Source of the DNA: [Clostridium] symbiosum
Lineage (GTDB): Bacteria > Bacillota > Clostridia > Lachnospirales > Lachnospiraceae
Direction of reading: 5' to 3'
Length of the DNA stretch: 64,000 nucleotides
Assembly: GCA_036419695.1 (NCBI GenBank)
Contig: CP143946.1
Span: 2,102,001-2,166,000, forward strand
Shown here: positions 1 through 8,771 of the stretch, one piece after another
Numbering within the stretch: position 1 is the first letter of the stretch
How the letters are laid out: every line of letters begins with the position of its first letter
Notes under the pieces: model-generated
What the model was told of the DNA's origin: nothing
Seen by the model: only the letters and a program-made list of their open reading frames with translations
The model's database searches: none
Translations under genes and position numbers: made by a program

Positions 1-1973
1 CGATGTTAGGTGACACTGCGGTGGCCGTAAACCCGGAAGACGACAGATATAAAGACCTGATCGGCAAGATGCTGAAACTGCCTCTGACCGACCGTGAAAT
101 TCCGGTTGTTGCGGATGAATATGTTGACAAAGAGTTTGGTACGGGCTGTGTAAAGATTACGCCTGCCCATGACCCGAACGACTTTGAGGTAGGAAAACGC
201 CACGGCCTGGAGGAAATCTGCATCATGAACGACGATGCCACGATCAGCGCTCCGGGTAAATATAAGGGAATGGAGCGTTACGAAGCCAGAAAGGCCATCG
301 TAGCCGATCTTAAGGAGCAGGGACTCCTTGTAAAAGTAGTACCGCATTCCCACAATGTCGGAACCCATGACCGCTGCGGCACAACCGTAGAACCGATGGT
401 AAAACCACAGTGGTTCGTAAAGATGGAGGAAATGGCAAAACCGGCGATTGAGGCACTGCAGTCCGGGCGTCTTAAATTCGTTCCGGAGAGCTTTGGAAAG
501 ACCTATCTTCACTGGCTGGAGGGAATCCGCGACTGGTGCATTTCCAGACAGCTTTGGTGGGGACACAGAATCCCTGCATATTACTGTGAGGAATGTGGTG
601 AGATGGTAGTGGCGAAAGAAGCGCCTCACGCCTGCCCGAAATGCGGCAGCACCCGTCTGCGTCAGGATGAAGATACGCTGGACACCTGGTTTTCCTCCGC
701 GCTCTGGCCGTTTTCAACTCTGGGCTGGCCGGAGAAAACACCGGAATATGAGTATTTCTATCCGACGGATGTGCTGGTAACGGGATATGATATCATTTTC
801 TTCTGGGTGATCCGTATGGTATTCTCCGGAATCGAGCAGACGGGAAAAGAGCCGTTCCACACCGTACTGATTCACGGCCTGGTAAGAGACTCCCAGGGAC
901 GCAAGATGAGCAAATCCCTTGGAAACGGCATCGATCCGTTGGAGGTAATCGAGAAGTACGGCGCCGATGCCCTGCGTATGACCCTGATGACGGGCAATGC
1001 ACCAGGCAACGATATGCGTTTCTACTGGGAAAGAGTGGAGGCAAGCCGTAATTTTGCAAACAAGATTTGGAATGCAACGCGTTTCATCATGATGAATATT
1101 GAAAAGGCTCCGGCAGCCGATGTCAGCTTAAGCGACCTCACGATGGCCGACCGCTGGATCCTGTCGAAGGTAAACACCCTTTCCAGGGACGTCACCGAAA
1201 ACATGGATAAATACGAGCTTGGTATCGCACTCCAGAAGGTATATGACTTTGTCTGGGAGGAATTCTGCGACTGGTATATCGAGATGGTAAAACCGAGGCT
1301 CTGGGATGACAATGATACGACAAAAGCGGCGGCGCTGTGGACACTCAAGACCGTATTAATCAACTCCCTGAAACTGCTTCACCCATACATGCCGTTTATC
1401 ACGGAAGAGATTTTCTGCAATCTCCAGGATGAGGAACCGTCCATCATGATTTCCGCCTGGCCGGTTTACAAAGAAGAATGGAATTTCTCCGGTGAGGAGA
1501 AGGCCGTGGAGGTAATCAAGGAAGCGGTCCGCGCAATCAGAAACGTACGTACCTCCATGAATGTACCGCCGAGCAAAAAGGCAAAGGTATACGTTGTGTC
1601 CGACAGCGATGAGATTCTGGGCATTTTCGAACACAGCCGGGTATTCTTTGCAACACTCGGATATGCGGGCGAGGTAGTCCTCCAGAAGGATAAGACAGGC
1701 ATTGCGGATGACGCGGTATCGGCTGTGACGGCCCAGGCAACGATTTATATGCCGTTCGCAGAGCTTGTGGATCTGGATAAGGAAATTGAAAGACTGGAAA
1801 AAGAGGAAGAAAAGCTTGGAAAAGAGCTGGCACGCGTTACCGGAATGCTGAATAACGAAAAGTTTGTCAGCAAAGCGCCGGAGGCAAAGATTGCCGAGGA
1901 GCGTGAAAAGCTTGAAAAATATACCCAGATGATGGCTCAGGTCAAGGAAAGACTGGATCATCTCAGAAAGTAA
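1..1973 (+). CDS. valS: Valine--tRNA ligase, C-terminal part (5' truncated by window edge)
   Basis: Cytoplasmic class I aminoacyl-tRNA synthetase that charges tRNA-Val. The window opens inside the gene; about 656 residues remain of a protein usually near 880, so the N-terminal HIGH region lies upstream. Seen: the start of the editing-domain region (MLGDTAVAVNP), a zinc-type CEEC...CPKC pair near nucleotides 585-650, the KMSKS loop (GRKMSKSLGNGIDP, around 898-935), an anticodon-binding helical domain (WCEEFCDWYIE-type motif) and a C-terminal coiled coil rich in Glu and Lys (about 1750-1970), typical of ValRS. The reading frame is intact to the stop. The call is secure; only the start is missing. 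Confidence 0.97.
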   Translation, partial: MLGDTAVAVNPEDDRYKDLIGKMLKLPLTDREIPVVADEYVDKEFGTGCVKITPAHDPNDFEVGKRHGLEEICIMNDDATISAPGKYKGMERYEARKAIVADLKEQGLLVKVVPHSHNVGTHDRCGTTVEPMVKPQWFVKMEEMAKPAIEALQSGRLKFVPESFGKTYLHWLEGIRDWCISRQLWWGHRIPAYYCEECGEMVVAKEAPHACPKCGSTRLRQDEDTLDTWFSSALWPFSTLGWPEKTPEYEYFYPTDVLVTGYDIIFFWVIRMVFSGIEQTGKEPFHTVLIHGLVRDSQGRKMSKSLGNGIDPLEVIEKYGADALRMTLMTGNAPGNDMRFYWERVEASRNFANKIWNATRFIMMNIEKAPAADVSLSDLTMADRWILSKVNTLSRDVTENMDKYELGIALQKVYDFVWEEFCDWYIEMVKPRLWDDNDTTKAAALWTLKTVLINSLKLLHPYMPFITEEIFCNLQDEEPSIMISAWPVYKEEWNFSGEEKAVEVIKEAVRAIRNVRTSMNVPPSKKAKVYVVSDSDEILGIFEHSRVFFATLGYAGEVVLQKDKTGIADDAVSAVTAQATIYMPFAELVDLDKEIERLEKEEEKLGKELARVTGMLNNEKFVSKAPEAKIAEEREKLEKYTQMMAQVKERLDHLRK

Positions 1974-1980
1974 GTATCGG

Positions 1981-2040
1981 AAAAGGCTCCGGAGCGGAGG
2001 ATGCGGAAAAATTCCCATCTGATGCCCCGGAGCTTTTTTT
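1981..2040 (+). terminator. Rho-independent terminator of valS
   Basis: GCTCCGG (1986-1992) pairs with CCGGAGC (2027-2033), preceded by an A run and followed by seven T. The loop is long (about 34 nt), but position just after the valS stop and the T tract support a terminator. Confidence 0.7.
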
Positions 2041-2043
2041 GAG

Positions 2044-2085
2044 TGGCAATGAAAAGTTCGCGAAGCGTGCTTTTCATTGTTCTGT
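2044..2085. repeat. REP-like palindrome, family 1
   Basis: CAATGAAAAG (2047-2056) is an exact inverted match of CTTTTCATTG (2070-2079) around a TTCGCGAAGCG loop. Related copies lie at 6001-6028 (half), 42315-42358 and 49088-49120 (decayed), all intergenic. Confidence 0.7.
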
Positions 2086-2111
2086 GGACCGGCAGTGAAA
2101 AGTCCGCAATG

Positions 2112-2387
2112 TTAAGACGCGCTCTGGCCGGACGTATTTTTTTTCAGTGAGGATTCCTGCGCCTCTTTGTTCTCCGGCATTTCCTTGTTCCCCGGCGTTT
2201 TCTTGTTCCCCGGCATTTCCGTGCTTTCCGGCGGCGAACAGAGTACCTGGTGTGCATCGATGGCAGCCAGGGTGTCCCCCAATTGGGAGAAAAGGGCGGT
2301 ATACAGGGCGATTTCCTCCGAAGTTTTACCCTGGGCGATATTGCAGGCCAGGGCGGTTATAGTCATGGCAAATTCACAAGATTGCAT
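2112..2387 (-). CDS. Small DUF6774-like hypothetical protein
   Basis: About 91 residues. The N-terminal half (MTITALACNIAQGKTSEEI, then a stretch ending SQLGDTLAAI) resembles a short conserved Clostridia family (DUF6774) of unknown function; this is from memory. The C-terminal tail is low complexity with repeated PGNK/PENK units, and the DNA there is a run of 15-18 bp near-direct repeats, so the tail probably varies by slippage. An upstream in-frame GTG exists (2396), but the ATG at 2387 sits 6 nt after a TGAGGTG ribosome binding site and is preferred. It is convergent with valS. The opposite strand carries only low-quality overlapping frames. Confidence 0.65.
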   Translation of the reverse strand: MQSCEFAMTITALACNIAQGKTSEEIALYTALFSQLGDTLAAIDAHQVLCSPPESTEMPGNKKTPGNKEMPENKEAQESSLKKNTSGQSAS

Positions 2388-2515
2388 AAATGACACCTCA
2401 ATTCAAAATATGAACAGAGGAGAAAAAATAGAATGAGCCGGGCCGTTTTTGTGATATACTATTGATAGGAATACTGCAGAAGAGAATATGTTCCGCATAC
2501 AAAGGAGAAATGAAA

Positions 2516-5500
2516 ATGTACATAGCAGATCTTCACATCCATTCCCGTTACTCAAGGGCCACCAGCCACGACTGTACGCCGGAAGCGCTGGAGCTGTGGG
2601 CAAGAAAAAAAGGAATCCGGCTTCTGGGAACCGGCGATTTTACGCACCCGGCCTGGCGGGAGGAGTTAAAAGAAAAACTGGTTCCGGCGGAAGAGGGGCT
2701 ATACACTTTAAAAGAGGAATACAGAATTCACGATAAGGGCGCGGATGACTCCCAGGCGGTAAGATTTGTTGTAACGGGTGAGATCAGCTCGATTTATAAG
2801 TGGGGGGAGCGGGTAAGGAAGGTGCACAGCCTTCTGCTGCTGCCAAACCTGGAAGCGGCGGAGCTTTTGTCCGCAAGGCTCGAACAGATCGGAAACATCC
2901 ACTCCGACGGACGTCCGATCCTTGGACTGCCCTGCCGCGATCTTCTGGAAATTATGCTGGAAGTGTGCCCGGATGCGGTCTATGTGCCGGCTCATATCTG
3001 GACGCCTCATTTTTCACTGTTCGGGGCGTTTTCCGGCTTTGATACAATCGAAGAATGTTTTGGAGATCTGACGCCCCATATTCATGCGCTGGAGACGGGG
3101 CTGTCCTCCGATCCGCCGATGAACTGGCGCCTCTCAGCGCTTGATTCTTACCAGCTTATTTCTAACTCAGATGCCCATTCGCCGTCAAAACTGGGAAGAG
3201 AGGCCAACCTGCTGGACACAGACCTTAACTATCCCTCGTTAGTGAAGGCGATTGAGACGGGCGACGGCCTTCGGGGAACGATTGAATTCTTTCCCGAGGA
3301 GGGCAAATACCATCTGGACGGGCATCGGAAATGCCACCTGTGCTTAAACCCGGCGGAGACTATTAAGTATGGGGGAAAATGCCCGGTGTGCGGAAAAAAA
3401 CTGACCATCGGCGTCTCACACAGGGTGGAGGAACTGGCCGACCGGGCGGAGGGCTATGTCCGGCCGGACGGAAAAGTTTTTGAGAGCCTGGTGCCCCTGC
3501 CCGAGGTAATAGCGGCCTCCACAGGAAGATCTGCAGCCAGTGCCAGGGTCCAGAGGCAGTATCAGGAGATTCTGTCCAAACTGGGAAATGAATTTTCCAT
3601 CCTAAGGGAAGTACCGCAGGAAGACATCAAATTGGCGGCCGGAACCATGATTGCCGAGGGAATCAGCCGTTTGCGCCGTGGAAACGTCCTGCGCAATCCA
3701 GGATTTGACGGAGAGTATGGAACGATCCAGCTGTTCGAACCGTGGGAACTTGAAAATGTGGACGGGCAGATCAGTTTATTTCTTCCATCCCGGGAAAGCC
3801 TGGGTGCAGCAGTTGGGGACTTGAAAGATAAGAGGACAACAGAGGGAGCCGTGACAAATAAGATGGCGGCAGGTGAGACGGCATCAGATGAGATGTCAGC
3901 AGGCGAGGGCGCTGAAATGGATTCTGACCCAGGTAACGCCGTAAAAGAGACGGCAGCGGCGAATGAATGGGATTGTCCGGAATCTGGGGTAAGAAGTTCT
4001 GATACTGTGGTAAACAGGGACAACGGCCCGGCCGGTTCTCCCAGGAACAACAAAAATTCTTTCCTTGGCCATCTGAATGAACAGCAGAGAGAAGCCGTTG
4101 TCATGCCGGCCCGCGCCATTGCGGTTACGGCCGGTCCGGGAACCGGAAAGACGGGAACACTGACGTTCAGAATCGGTTATCTTCTGGAGGAACGCGGTGT
4201 AAAACCGTCCGAGATTACGGCTGTTACATTTACCAATAAGGCGGCGTTGGAGCTTCGGGAGCGCCTGGAAAAACAGGCGGGAGGAAAAAGAATTACCCGC
4301 CTGCTGAGAGTGGGGACATTTCATGGCATTTGCCTGGAACTCCTGAAAAAACAGGGTTTTGACCGCATTCCGGCTCCGGAAGAGATGCTTTTAGAGACGG
4401 CCGCGGATATTGTAAGAGAATATCATTTAAACATCTCACCATCCGGCTTTTTAAGACAGTTGTCCCTGAAAAAGTCACGAATGGAGCTGTGTGATCCCGC
4501 AGGAGAAAGAACGACGGCCGCCACGGTTGAGGGAGCGGGGAATCCCGCGTCCACAGAGGAAAACAGCAGTGAAGATACCTTTCATGAAGCGGCCCGGGAG
4601 TATCAGAAGCGGTTGATGGCGGAGGGGGCCTGTGATTTTGACGATCTGCTCATTGAAACGTTAAAACTTCTTAAAACAGAACAGAAAAATGAAATCAGGA
4701 AAAATCATTTTAATTACCTTCTGGTGGATGAGTTTCAGGATGTTAACCTGGTTCAGCTTGAACTTATCAGGGTATGGAACCGGGGAGGAAGGGAACTTTT
4801 TGTAATCGGAGATCCGGATCAGTCCATCTATGGATTCCGGGGAACGGATGCGGCCTGCTTTGAGCGCTTGAAAAAAGACTACCCTTCTTTAATTAGTATT
4901 ATCCTGAATGAAAACTACCGCTCGGTTCCAGCCATTCTGGAAGGTGCGCAGGCCGTTATTTCAGAAAATCCCGGGCCGGAGAGAAGACTGACGCCCGTAT
5001 GCGGGGAGGGAGCAAAGATCCGCCTTGTCACAGCGGAAAGTGCGATGTCCGAGGCTATTTTCACAGCAAAGGAAATTAACCGTCTTATCGGCGGAATTGA
5101 TATGCTGGATGCCCAGGAAAAAAGGATAACGGGACGCCTCGCCGGTTTTTCCGACATAGCGGTCCTTTATCGGACCCACCGTCAGGCAGCGCTTCTGGAG
5201 AAATGTCTGCGTAAGGAAGGAATCCCTTACCGGGTGGCGGGAAGAGACGCATTTTTGGCGGATCCTGAGGTCAGGGGCAGCATCAGTTTTTTCAGGAGTC
5301 TGCTAAATCCGGAAGACCGGTTCTCGGCCAGACTCAGCCGCCGCCTTTTGTGGAATGGACTGGGAGACGGGGAGCGGGAAGAAAGGTTTGCCAGAGAAAT
5401 GGAATACTACCTTCCACTTTTGAAAAAAGGAAAACCTTCGGATATCCTGGAACAGTGGATCACTGCGGCATCGGATGGCGATACGTCCGGCAGCCAGAAT

Positions 5501-5950
5501 ATGGAAAAATTATGGCAGCTTTCATTCATGTACCACAATATGAAAGACTTTTTGGATGCGCTGGCTTTTGGCACGGAGGGTGAACTGATCCGCCCGGGAA
5601 AAAAACAGTACCGGTCCGATGCAGTTACGCTGATGTCTCTTCATGCCTCAAAAGGTCTGGAATTTCCTGCCGTGATTCTGTGCGGAGCCAGAAAGGGACT
5701 GATTCCGTTAGAAAGGCAGTCGGCGGGTAAAGCGGATGAGATAGATAAAGAGGAAGAACGCCGCCTCTTTTACGTGGGAATGACCAGGGCGAAAGAGCAG
5801 TTGATTCTGATAACGGGAAAGGAACCGTCGGAGTTCCTGGACGCTCTGCCGGAGACCTGTTTCGAACGGGAAGAGGCGGGAAAAATGAAACAGGCGGAAT
5901 CCGGTTTTGGGCAGCAGCTCAGTCTGTTTGACTGGATGAAGGAGAAATAG
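2516..5950 (+). CDS. EndoQ-like PHP-domain nuclease fused to UvrD/PcrA-type helicase
   Basis: 1,144 residues. Residues 1 to about 400 are a PHP-type phosphoesterase module of the TIGR00375/endonuclease Q type: DLHIHSRYS metal-site motif at the N-terminus, SNSDAHSP later, and a four-cysteine zinc finger (CHLC...CPVC, about residues 273-300). A low-complexity linker (about 425-515) leads into a superfamily 1 helicase: GPGTGKT Walker A (about 540), VDEFQD (about 737), GDPDQSIYGFRG, LNENYRS, a MSLHASKGLEFP motif and VGMTRAKEQL. EndoQ nicks DNA 5' of deaminated bases in archaea and some bacilli; coupling it to an unwinding motor suggests DNA repair, which is inference. AAAGGAG is 8 nt before the ATG at 2516; upstream starts are possible but poorer. 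Fused architecture is known in some Firmicutes but uncharacterised as far as I know. Confidence 0.88.
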   Translation: MYIADLHIHSRYSRATSHDCTPEALELWARKKGIRLLGTGDFTHPAWREELKEKLVPAEEGLYTLKEEYRIHDKGADDSQAVRFVVTGEISSIYKWGERVRKVHSLLLLPNLEAAELLSARLEQIGNIHSDGRPILGLPCRDLLEIMLEVCPDAVYVPAHIWTPHFSLFGAFSGFDTIEECFGDLTPHIHALETGLSSDPPMNWRLSALDSYQLISNSDAHSPSKLGREANLLDTDLNYPSLVKAIETGDGLRGTIEFFPEEGKYHLDGHRKCHLCLNPAETIKYGGKCPVCGKKLTIGVSHRVEELADRAEGYVRPDGKVFESLVPLPEVIAASTGRSAASARVQRQYQEILSKLGNEFSILREVPQEDIKLAAGTMIAEGISRLRRGNVLRNPGFDGEYGTIQLFEPWELENVDGQISLFLPSRESLGAAVGDLKDKRTTEGAVTNKMAAGETASDEMSAGEGAEMDSDPGNAVKETAAANEWDCPESGVRSSDTVVNRDNGPAGSPRNNKNSFLGHLNEQQREAVVMPARAIAVTAGPGTGKTGTLTFRIGYLLEERGVKPSEITAVTFTNKAALELRERLEKQAGGKRITRLLRVGTFHGICLELLKKQGFDRIPAPEEMLLETAADIVREYHLNISPSGFLRQLSLKKSRMELCDPAGERTTAATVEGAGNPASTEENSSEDTFHEAAREYQKRLMAEGACDFDDLLIETLKLLKTEQKNEIRKNHFNYLLVDEFQDVNLVQLELIRVWNRGGRELFVIGDPDQSIYGFRGTDAACFERLKKDYPSLISIILNENYRSVPAILEGAQAVISENPGPERRLTPVCGEGAKIRLVTAESAMSEAIFTAKEINRLIGGIDMLDAQEKRITGRLAGFSDIAVLYRTHRQAALLEKCLRKEGIPYRVAGRDAFLADPEVRGSISFFRSLLNPEDRFSARLSRRLLWNGLGDGEREERFAREMEYYLPLLKKGKPSDILEQWITAASDGDTSGSQNMEKLWQLSFMYHNMKDFLDALAFGTEGELIRPGKKQYRSDAVTLMSLHASKGLEFPAVILCGARKGLIPLERQSAGKADEIDKEEERRLFYVGMTRAKEQLILITGKEPSEFLDALPETCFEREEAGKMKQAESGFGQQLSLFDWMKEK

Positions 5951-5960
5951 CAATCATACA

Positions 5961-6000
5961 TACAGAATGCGGCAGAGCAAATCCCTGCCGCATTCTGTTG
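5961..6000. terminator. Hairpin between helicase gene and msrAB
   Basis: Perfect 13-bp stem CAGAATGCGGCAG (5963-5975) with CTGCCGCATTCTG (5985-5997) between convergent genes. No strong T tract follows on either strand, so terminator function is plausible but not certain. Confidence 0.5.
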
Positions 6001-6028
6001 AGTGGCAATGAAAAGTCCGCGAAGCGCT
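6001..6028. repeat. REP-like family 1, half copy
   Basis: GTGGCAATGAAAAGTCCGCG matches the left half of the palindrome at 2044-2085; the right arm is lost and sequence runs into the msrAB 3' end. Confidence 0.5.
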
Positions 6029-6048
6029 CCCCTTAATTACTCCCAGTC

Positions 6049-7023
6049 TTATGACTGAACCTGGGAAAGATAAGCGCCGTACCCCTCGGATTCCATCTTG
6101 TCTTTGGGAATAAAACGGAGAGAGGCGCTGTTGATACAGTAGCGGAGTCCGCCTGTTTCCAGGGGACCGTCGGGGAAGACGTGGCCCAGATGGGAATCAC
6201 CTTCCCGGCTGCGTATCTCTACGCGTTTCATACCGTGGCTGGTATCTGTAAGTTCCGTGACCGCAGCAGCATCGACCGGTTTTGTAAAGCTTGGCCAGCC
6301 GCAGCCGGAATCAAACTGATCGGAGGAGACGAAAAGCGGTTCACCGGTGACAATATCCACGTAGAGGCCAGGTTCATGATTGTCATAGTATTGTCCCGTG
6401 AACGGTCTTTCAGTGGCGGAATTTTGGGTCACTTCGTATTGTTCCCCGGTCAGCTTTTCTTTGAGCGCGTCTTCCGAAAGACGGATTCTTACTTTTCCGT
6501 CGGAGCCCACGGTCAAATCGTCAAGCGTATTGAAATGGATGTGGCAATATCCGTTTGGATTCACCTTCAGGTAGTCCTGATGATAACTTTCAGCGGGATA
6601 AAAATTATTCAGCGGAGCCAGTTCTACGGCCATAGGGGCAGGGAGCCCCTTTTGTACAGTGTCCATGACGGTCCGCAAGGCTACGGTATCTTTCTCGTCG
6701 GTATAGAAAATGCCCGTCCTGTACTGACTTCCAATGTCGTTCCCCTGCCGGTTCAGACTGAGCGGGTCGATAATCTTGAAATACTGTTCCGCCAGGATGC
6801 GCAGCGTGACGATGTCGGGATCATACCGGACAAGAACCGTTTCCGCAAACCCCGTCGTATCGGAGCAGACATCCTCATAGGAGGGATTTGTGCCATAGCC
6901 GTTGGCATAACCGGAAATACAGTCGTGGACGCCGGGAATCCTTGAAAAATATTCTTCTACGCCCCAAAAACAGCCGCCTGCAAAGTAGATTTCCCTGAGA
7001 TTTTTGTTTTGTTCTGAATTCAT
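6049..7023 (-). CDS. msrAB: Bifunctional peptide methionine sulfoxide reductase MsrA/MsrB
   Basis: 324 residues. Repairs oxidised methionine in proteins: the N-terminal MsrA domain reduces the S epimer and the C-terminal MsrB domain the R epimer. The MsrA catalytic Cys is in GGCFWG (Cys18). MsrB shows SGCGWPSF and the catalytic RYCINSASLRF. The CxxC zinc pairs of many MsrB proteins are absent, so this is the metal-free type. Start chosen at the ATG at 7023, behind GCGAGG; a longer frame to 7053 is less likely. A short inverted repeat (7059-7072) lies upstream and may be a peroxide or metal regulator site. Fused MsrAB is common in Firmicutes. Confidence 0.95.
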   Translation of the reverse strand: MNSEQNKNLREIYFAGGCFWGVEEYFSRIPGVHDCISGYANGYGTNPSYEDVCSDTTGFAETVLVRYDPDIVTLRILAEQYFKIIDPLSLNRQGNDIGSQYRTGIFYTDEKDTVALRTVMDTVQKGLPAPMAVELAPLNNFYPAESYHQDYLKVNPNGYCHIHFNTLDDLTVGSDGKVRIRLSEDALKEKLTGEQYEVTQNSATERPFTGQYYDNHEPGLYVDIVTGEPLFVSSDQFDSGCGWPSFTKPVDAAAVTELTDTSHGMKRVEIRSREGDSHLGHVFPDGPLETGGLRYCINSASLRFIPKDKMESEGYGAYLSQVQS

Positions 7024-7058
7024 GAGGAGAACCTCGCTTTCTTTTGATATCAATTCTA

Positions 7059-7072
7059 TTCTAATGATAGAA
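7059..7072 (-). promoter_or_regulatory. Inverted repeat upstream of msrAB, possible regulator site
   Basis: TTCTA-ATGA-TAGAA lies about 36 bp upstream of the msrAB start codon. The A/T-rich dyad and the oxidative-stress gene suggest a Fur/PerR-type box, but it is not a full match to a consensus I can verify. Confidence 0.35.
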
Positions 7073-7100
7073 TACCCACTTTTAAATAATATAGAATGAG

Positions 7101-7160
7101 AGACAGGCGGACCTTTTCTCTGACTGGTAATTAATCTGAGAAAAAGTCCGCCCCTGTTTT
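7101..7160 (-). terminator. Terminator downstream of zinc-ribbon remnants
   Basis: ACAGGCGGAC-TTTTCTC (7103-7120) pairs with GAGAAAA-GTCCGCC-CTGT (7138-7157) with one or two bulges. It separates the minus-strand zinc-ribbon region from msrAB. Confidence 0.55.
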
Positions 7161-7198
7161 AGAGCCCGCGAAAATCATTCGGAAAGGAATTACATCAT

Positions 7199-7571
7199 TT
7201 ATTCAGTTTCACTTTCACTTTCCGGTGACAATTCCGGGCGGCATCCTCCCTCGGTTCCCATAACCGTGGTGAGCGTGGCATAATCGGCTTCGGCGGCTGT
7301 GATGATATCAAACAGTTCCCTGTCGGCCTCCAGAGCGGCGTCCCGGTTGTCGGCAACGGCGCTTTCCCCGGATGCGGCAAGTTTGGTCTTAACGGCATCA
7401 GTGTTTTCAGTTCTGGAAGACATCCCTCTGGAAGTTTCAGATTCCTCTGATTCCGTGCCGGCCGGCTCAGAGACGGTTCCGGAAGCATTAGGGCCTTTAA
7501 GTTCCCGCCGGTTCTCCGCAGTTCGGGCAGAATTTTCCCTGGAATTCTTCTCCGCATTTTCTACAGTACAT
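7199..7571 (-). pseudogene. Zinc-ribbon protein, apparently frameshifted
   Basis: Minus-strand ATG at 7571, behind a GGGGG ribosome binding site, opens MYCRKCGEEFQGKFCPNCGE, a two-CxxC zinc ribbon, but the frame stops after 24 codons at 7497. The adjacent frame is then open to 7199 and encodes an acidic tail (contains DAALEADRELFDIIT) whose composition looks coding. A single indel near 7500-7510 would join the ribbon to the tail. Alternatively the 24-residue ribbon is a complete microprotein. I saw no independent start and ribosome binding site for the tail. Confidence 0.5.
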
Positions 7572-7582
7572 ACTTTTTCCCC

Positions 7583-7810
7583 CTATAACATAAATTTTTT
7601 ACCACAGTTTAAACAGGTGACACGGACTTTTTTTGCTCCGATATTACCTGCAGCTAATCCAAGCGGGCCGACTAAAGCAACGCCGACAACCGCTTTCCCA
7701 ATTCCAAATCCTTTTTTATTGCCGGACAGGGAAGTGGAACCACATTTGGGACATTAAAGCGGAGACCGGCAGTTCGTACAGAAATTAGCTCCTTTATGTA
7801 TTTTATTAAA
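7583..7810 (-). pseudogene. Zinc-ribbon / glycine-rich small protein remnant without start
   Basis: On the minus strand 7583-7753 reads CPKCGSTSLSGNKKGFGIGK, a hydrophobic Gly/Ala stretch, then VTCLNCGKKFML and stop: two CxxC pairs around a Gly-rich helix, as in a small zinc-ribbon family of phages and Firmicutes. The codon before the first Cys is TAA, so there is no start. Upstream of that TAA the same frame reads NKIHKGANFCTNCRSPL, another zinc-ribbon fragment with no Met. Decay or fusion of two such genes is likely. Confidence 0.5.
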
Positions 7811-8043
7811 AAGCCATCAGGCCCCTTCATACTTTCTACACCAATATTTCTATATGAAATTTTACCGCAAATCGGCAGAAAAGTCCAACAATATATTACA
7901 TATTCTTGTAAAAAAATACATAATAAATGGTAAAAACGGTTAAAACGTCTTAAATATGGCGATAAAACGCGTTTTAATTCAGATAATTAAAAATGAAACA
8001 AAAACAGTAATTCTCCGCGGCCGCAAAAGTATCAGATACCCCC
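7811..8043. other. AT-rich intergenic stretch
   Basis: About 230 bp of AT-rich sequence before the TetR promoter. No convincing gene, repeat or structured RNA seen. Confidence 0.5.
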
Positions 8044-8092
8044 TTGTAAAAAATAGTCAATGAAGTACAATTAAATTGACCAAACCAGTCAA
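8044..8092 (+). promoter_or_regulatory. Promoter and TetR-type operator of the ABC export operon
   Basis: TTGTAA (8044-8049), 16 bp spacer, TACAAT (8066-8071). Just downstream, over the expected start point, is the dyad TTGAC-caaacca-GTCAA (8076-8092). A dyad at the start point of an operon headed by a TetR gene suggests autorepression. Confidence 0.6.
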
Positions 8093-8134
8093 ATAACATA
8101 TCGCTCCACCCTTATACAGAAAGGAAGTCTGCAA

Positions 8135-8767
8135 ATGAATGACCAGTTCTATGATCTTCCCGAGGAAAAGCAGCTCAGAATCATCAATGCAGCCCTCGAA
8201 GTATTTTCCAGAAACGACTACAAACATGCGGTGACGGATGAAATTGCCAGAAAAGCCGGTATTTCCAAGGGTCTGCTGTTTTATTACTTCCATAACAAAA
8301 AAAGTCTCTATCTGTTTCTGTTTGAATACTGTTCGAAAATGGTGACTTCTCAGGTGCTGGATGAACAGTTTGGCAAACTGACCGATTTCTTCGAGCTGTT
8401 GGAATATGCAGCGCAGGAAAAACTGAAGATACTGAAGCAGACCCCCCATGTACTGGAGTTTGTCACGCGGTGTTTTTATCTGGAAAAAGAGCCTGTAATC
8501 GAGGAGCTGAACCGCTCGATCTGTAATTTTATTGGTGAAGCTTACGGCATATTTTTTGAAAAAATCGACCGCAGCCGATTCAGGGAAGGAATTGATCCGA
8601 TGGAAATCTGTAATATGATAACCTGGATGGTTGACGGCTATATCCATGACAGGCAGAGGGCCGGTCTGCCCCTGGACATAGAGGAAATGATGGGAAACTT
8701 TTACAGATGGGAAAGGTGGTTCAGGGAGATTGCTTATAAAGAAGAGTATCAGGAACAGGATTGCTAA
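8135..8767 (+). CDS. TetR/AcrR family transcriptional regulator
   Basis: 210 residues. N-terminal TetR helix-turn-helix (INAALEVFSRNDYKHAVTDEI, with AGISKGLLFYYFHNKKSLY as recognition region); the C-terminal ligand-binding half is divergent, as usual. AAAGGAAG precedes the ATG. First gene of a TetR, ABC ATPase, FtsX permease, adaptor operon, so it most likely senses a compound exported by that system and binds the dyad at 8076-8092. Ligand unknown. Confidence 0.9.
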   Translation: MNDQFYDLPEEKQLRIINAALEVFSRNDYKHAVTDEIARKAGISKGLLFYYFHNKKSLYLFLFEYCSKMVTSQVLDEQFGKLTDFFELLEYAAQEKLKILKQTPHVLEFVTRCFYLEKEPVIEELNRSICNFIGEAYGIFFEKIDRSRFREGIDPMEICNMITWMVDGYIHDRQRAGLPLDIEEMMGNFYRWERWFREIAYKEEYQEQDC

Positions 8768-8771
8768 CGGA

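Noticed and set aside
7299..7757. 152-codon plus-strand frame, Ser/Ala-rich
   Set aside because: Antisense to zinc-ribbon remnants with clear CxxC motifs; no ribosome binding site.
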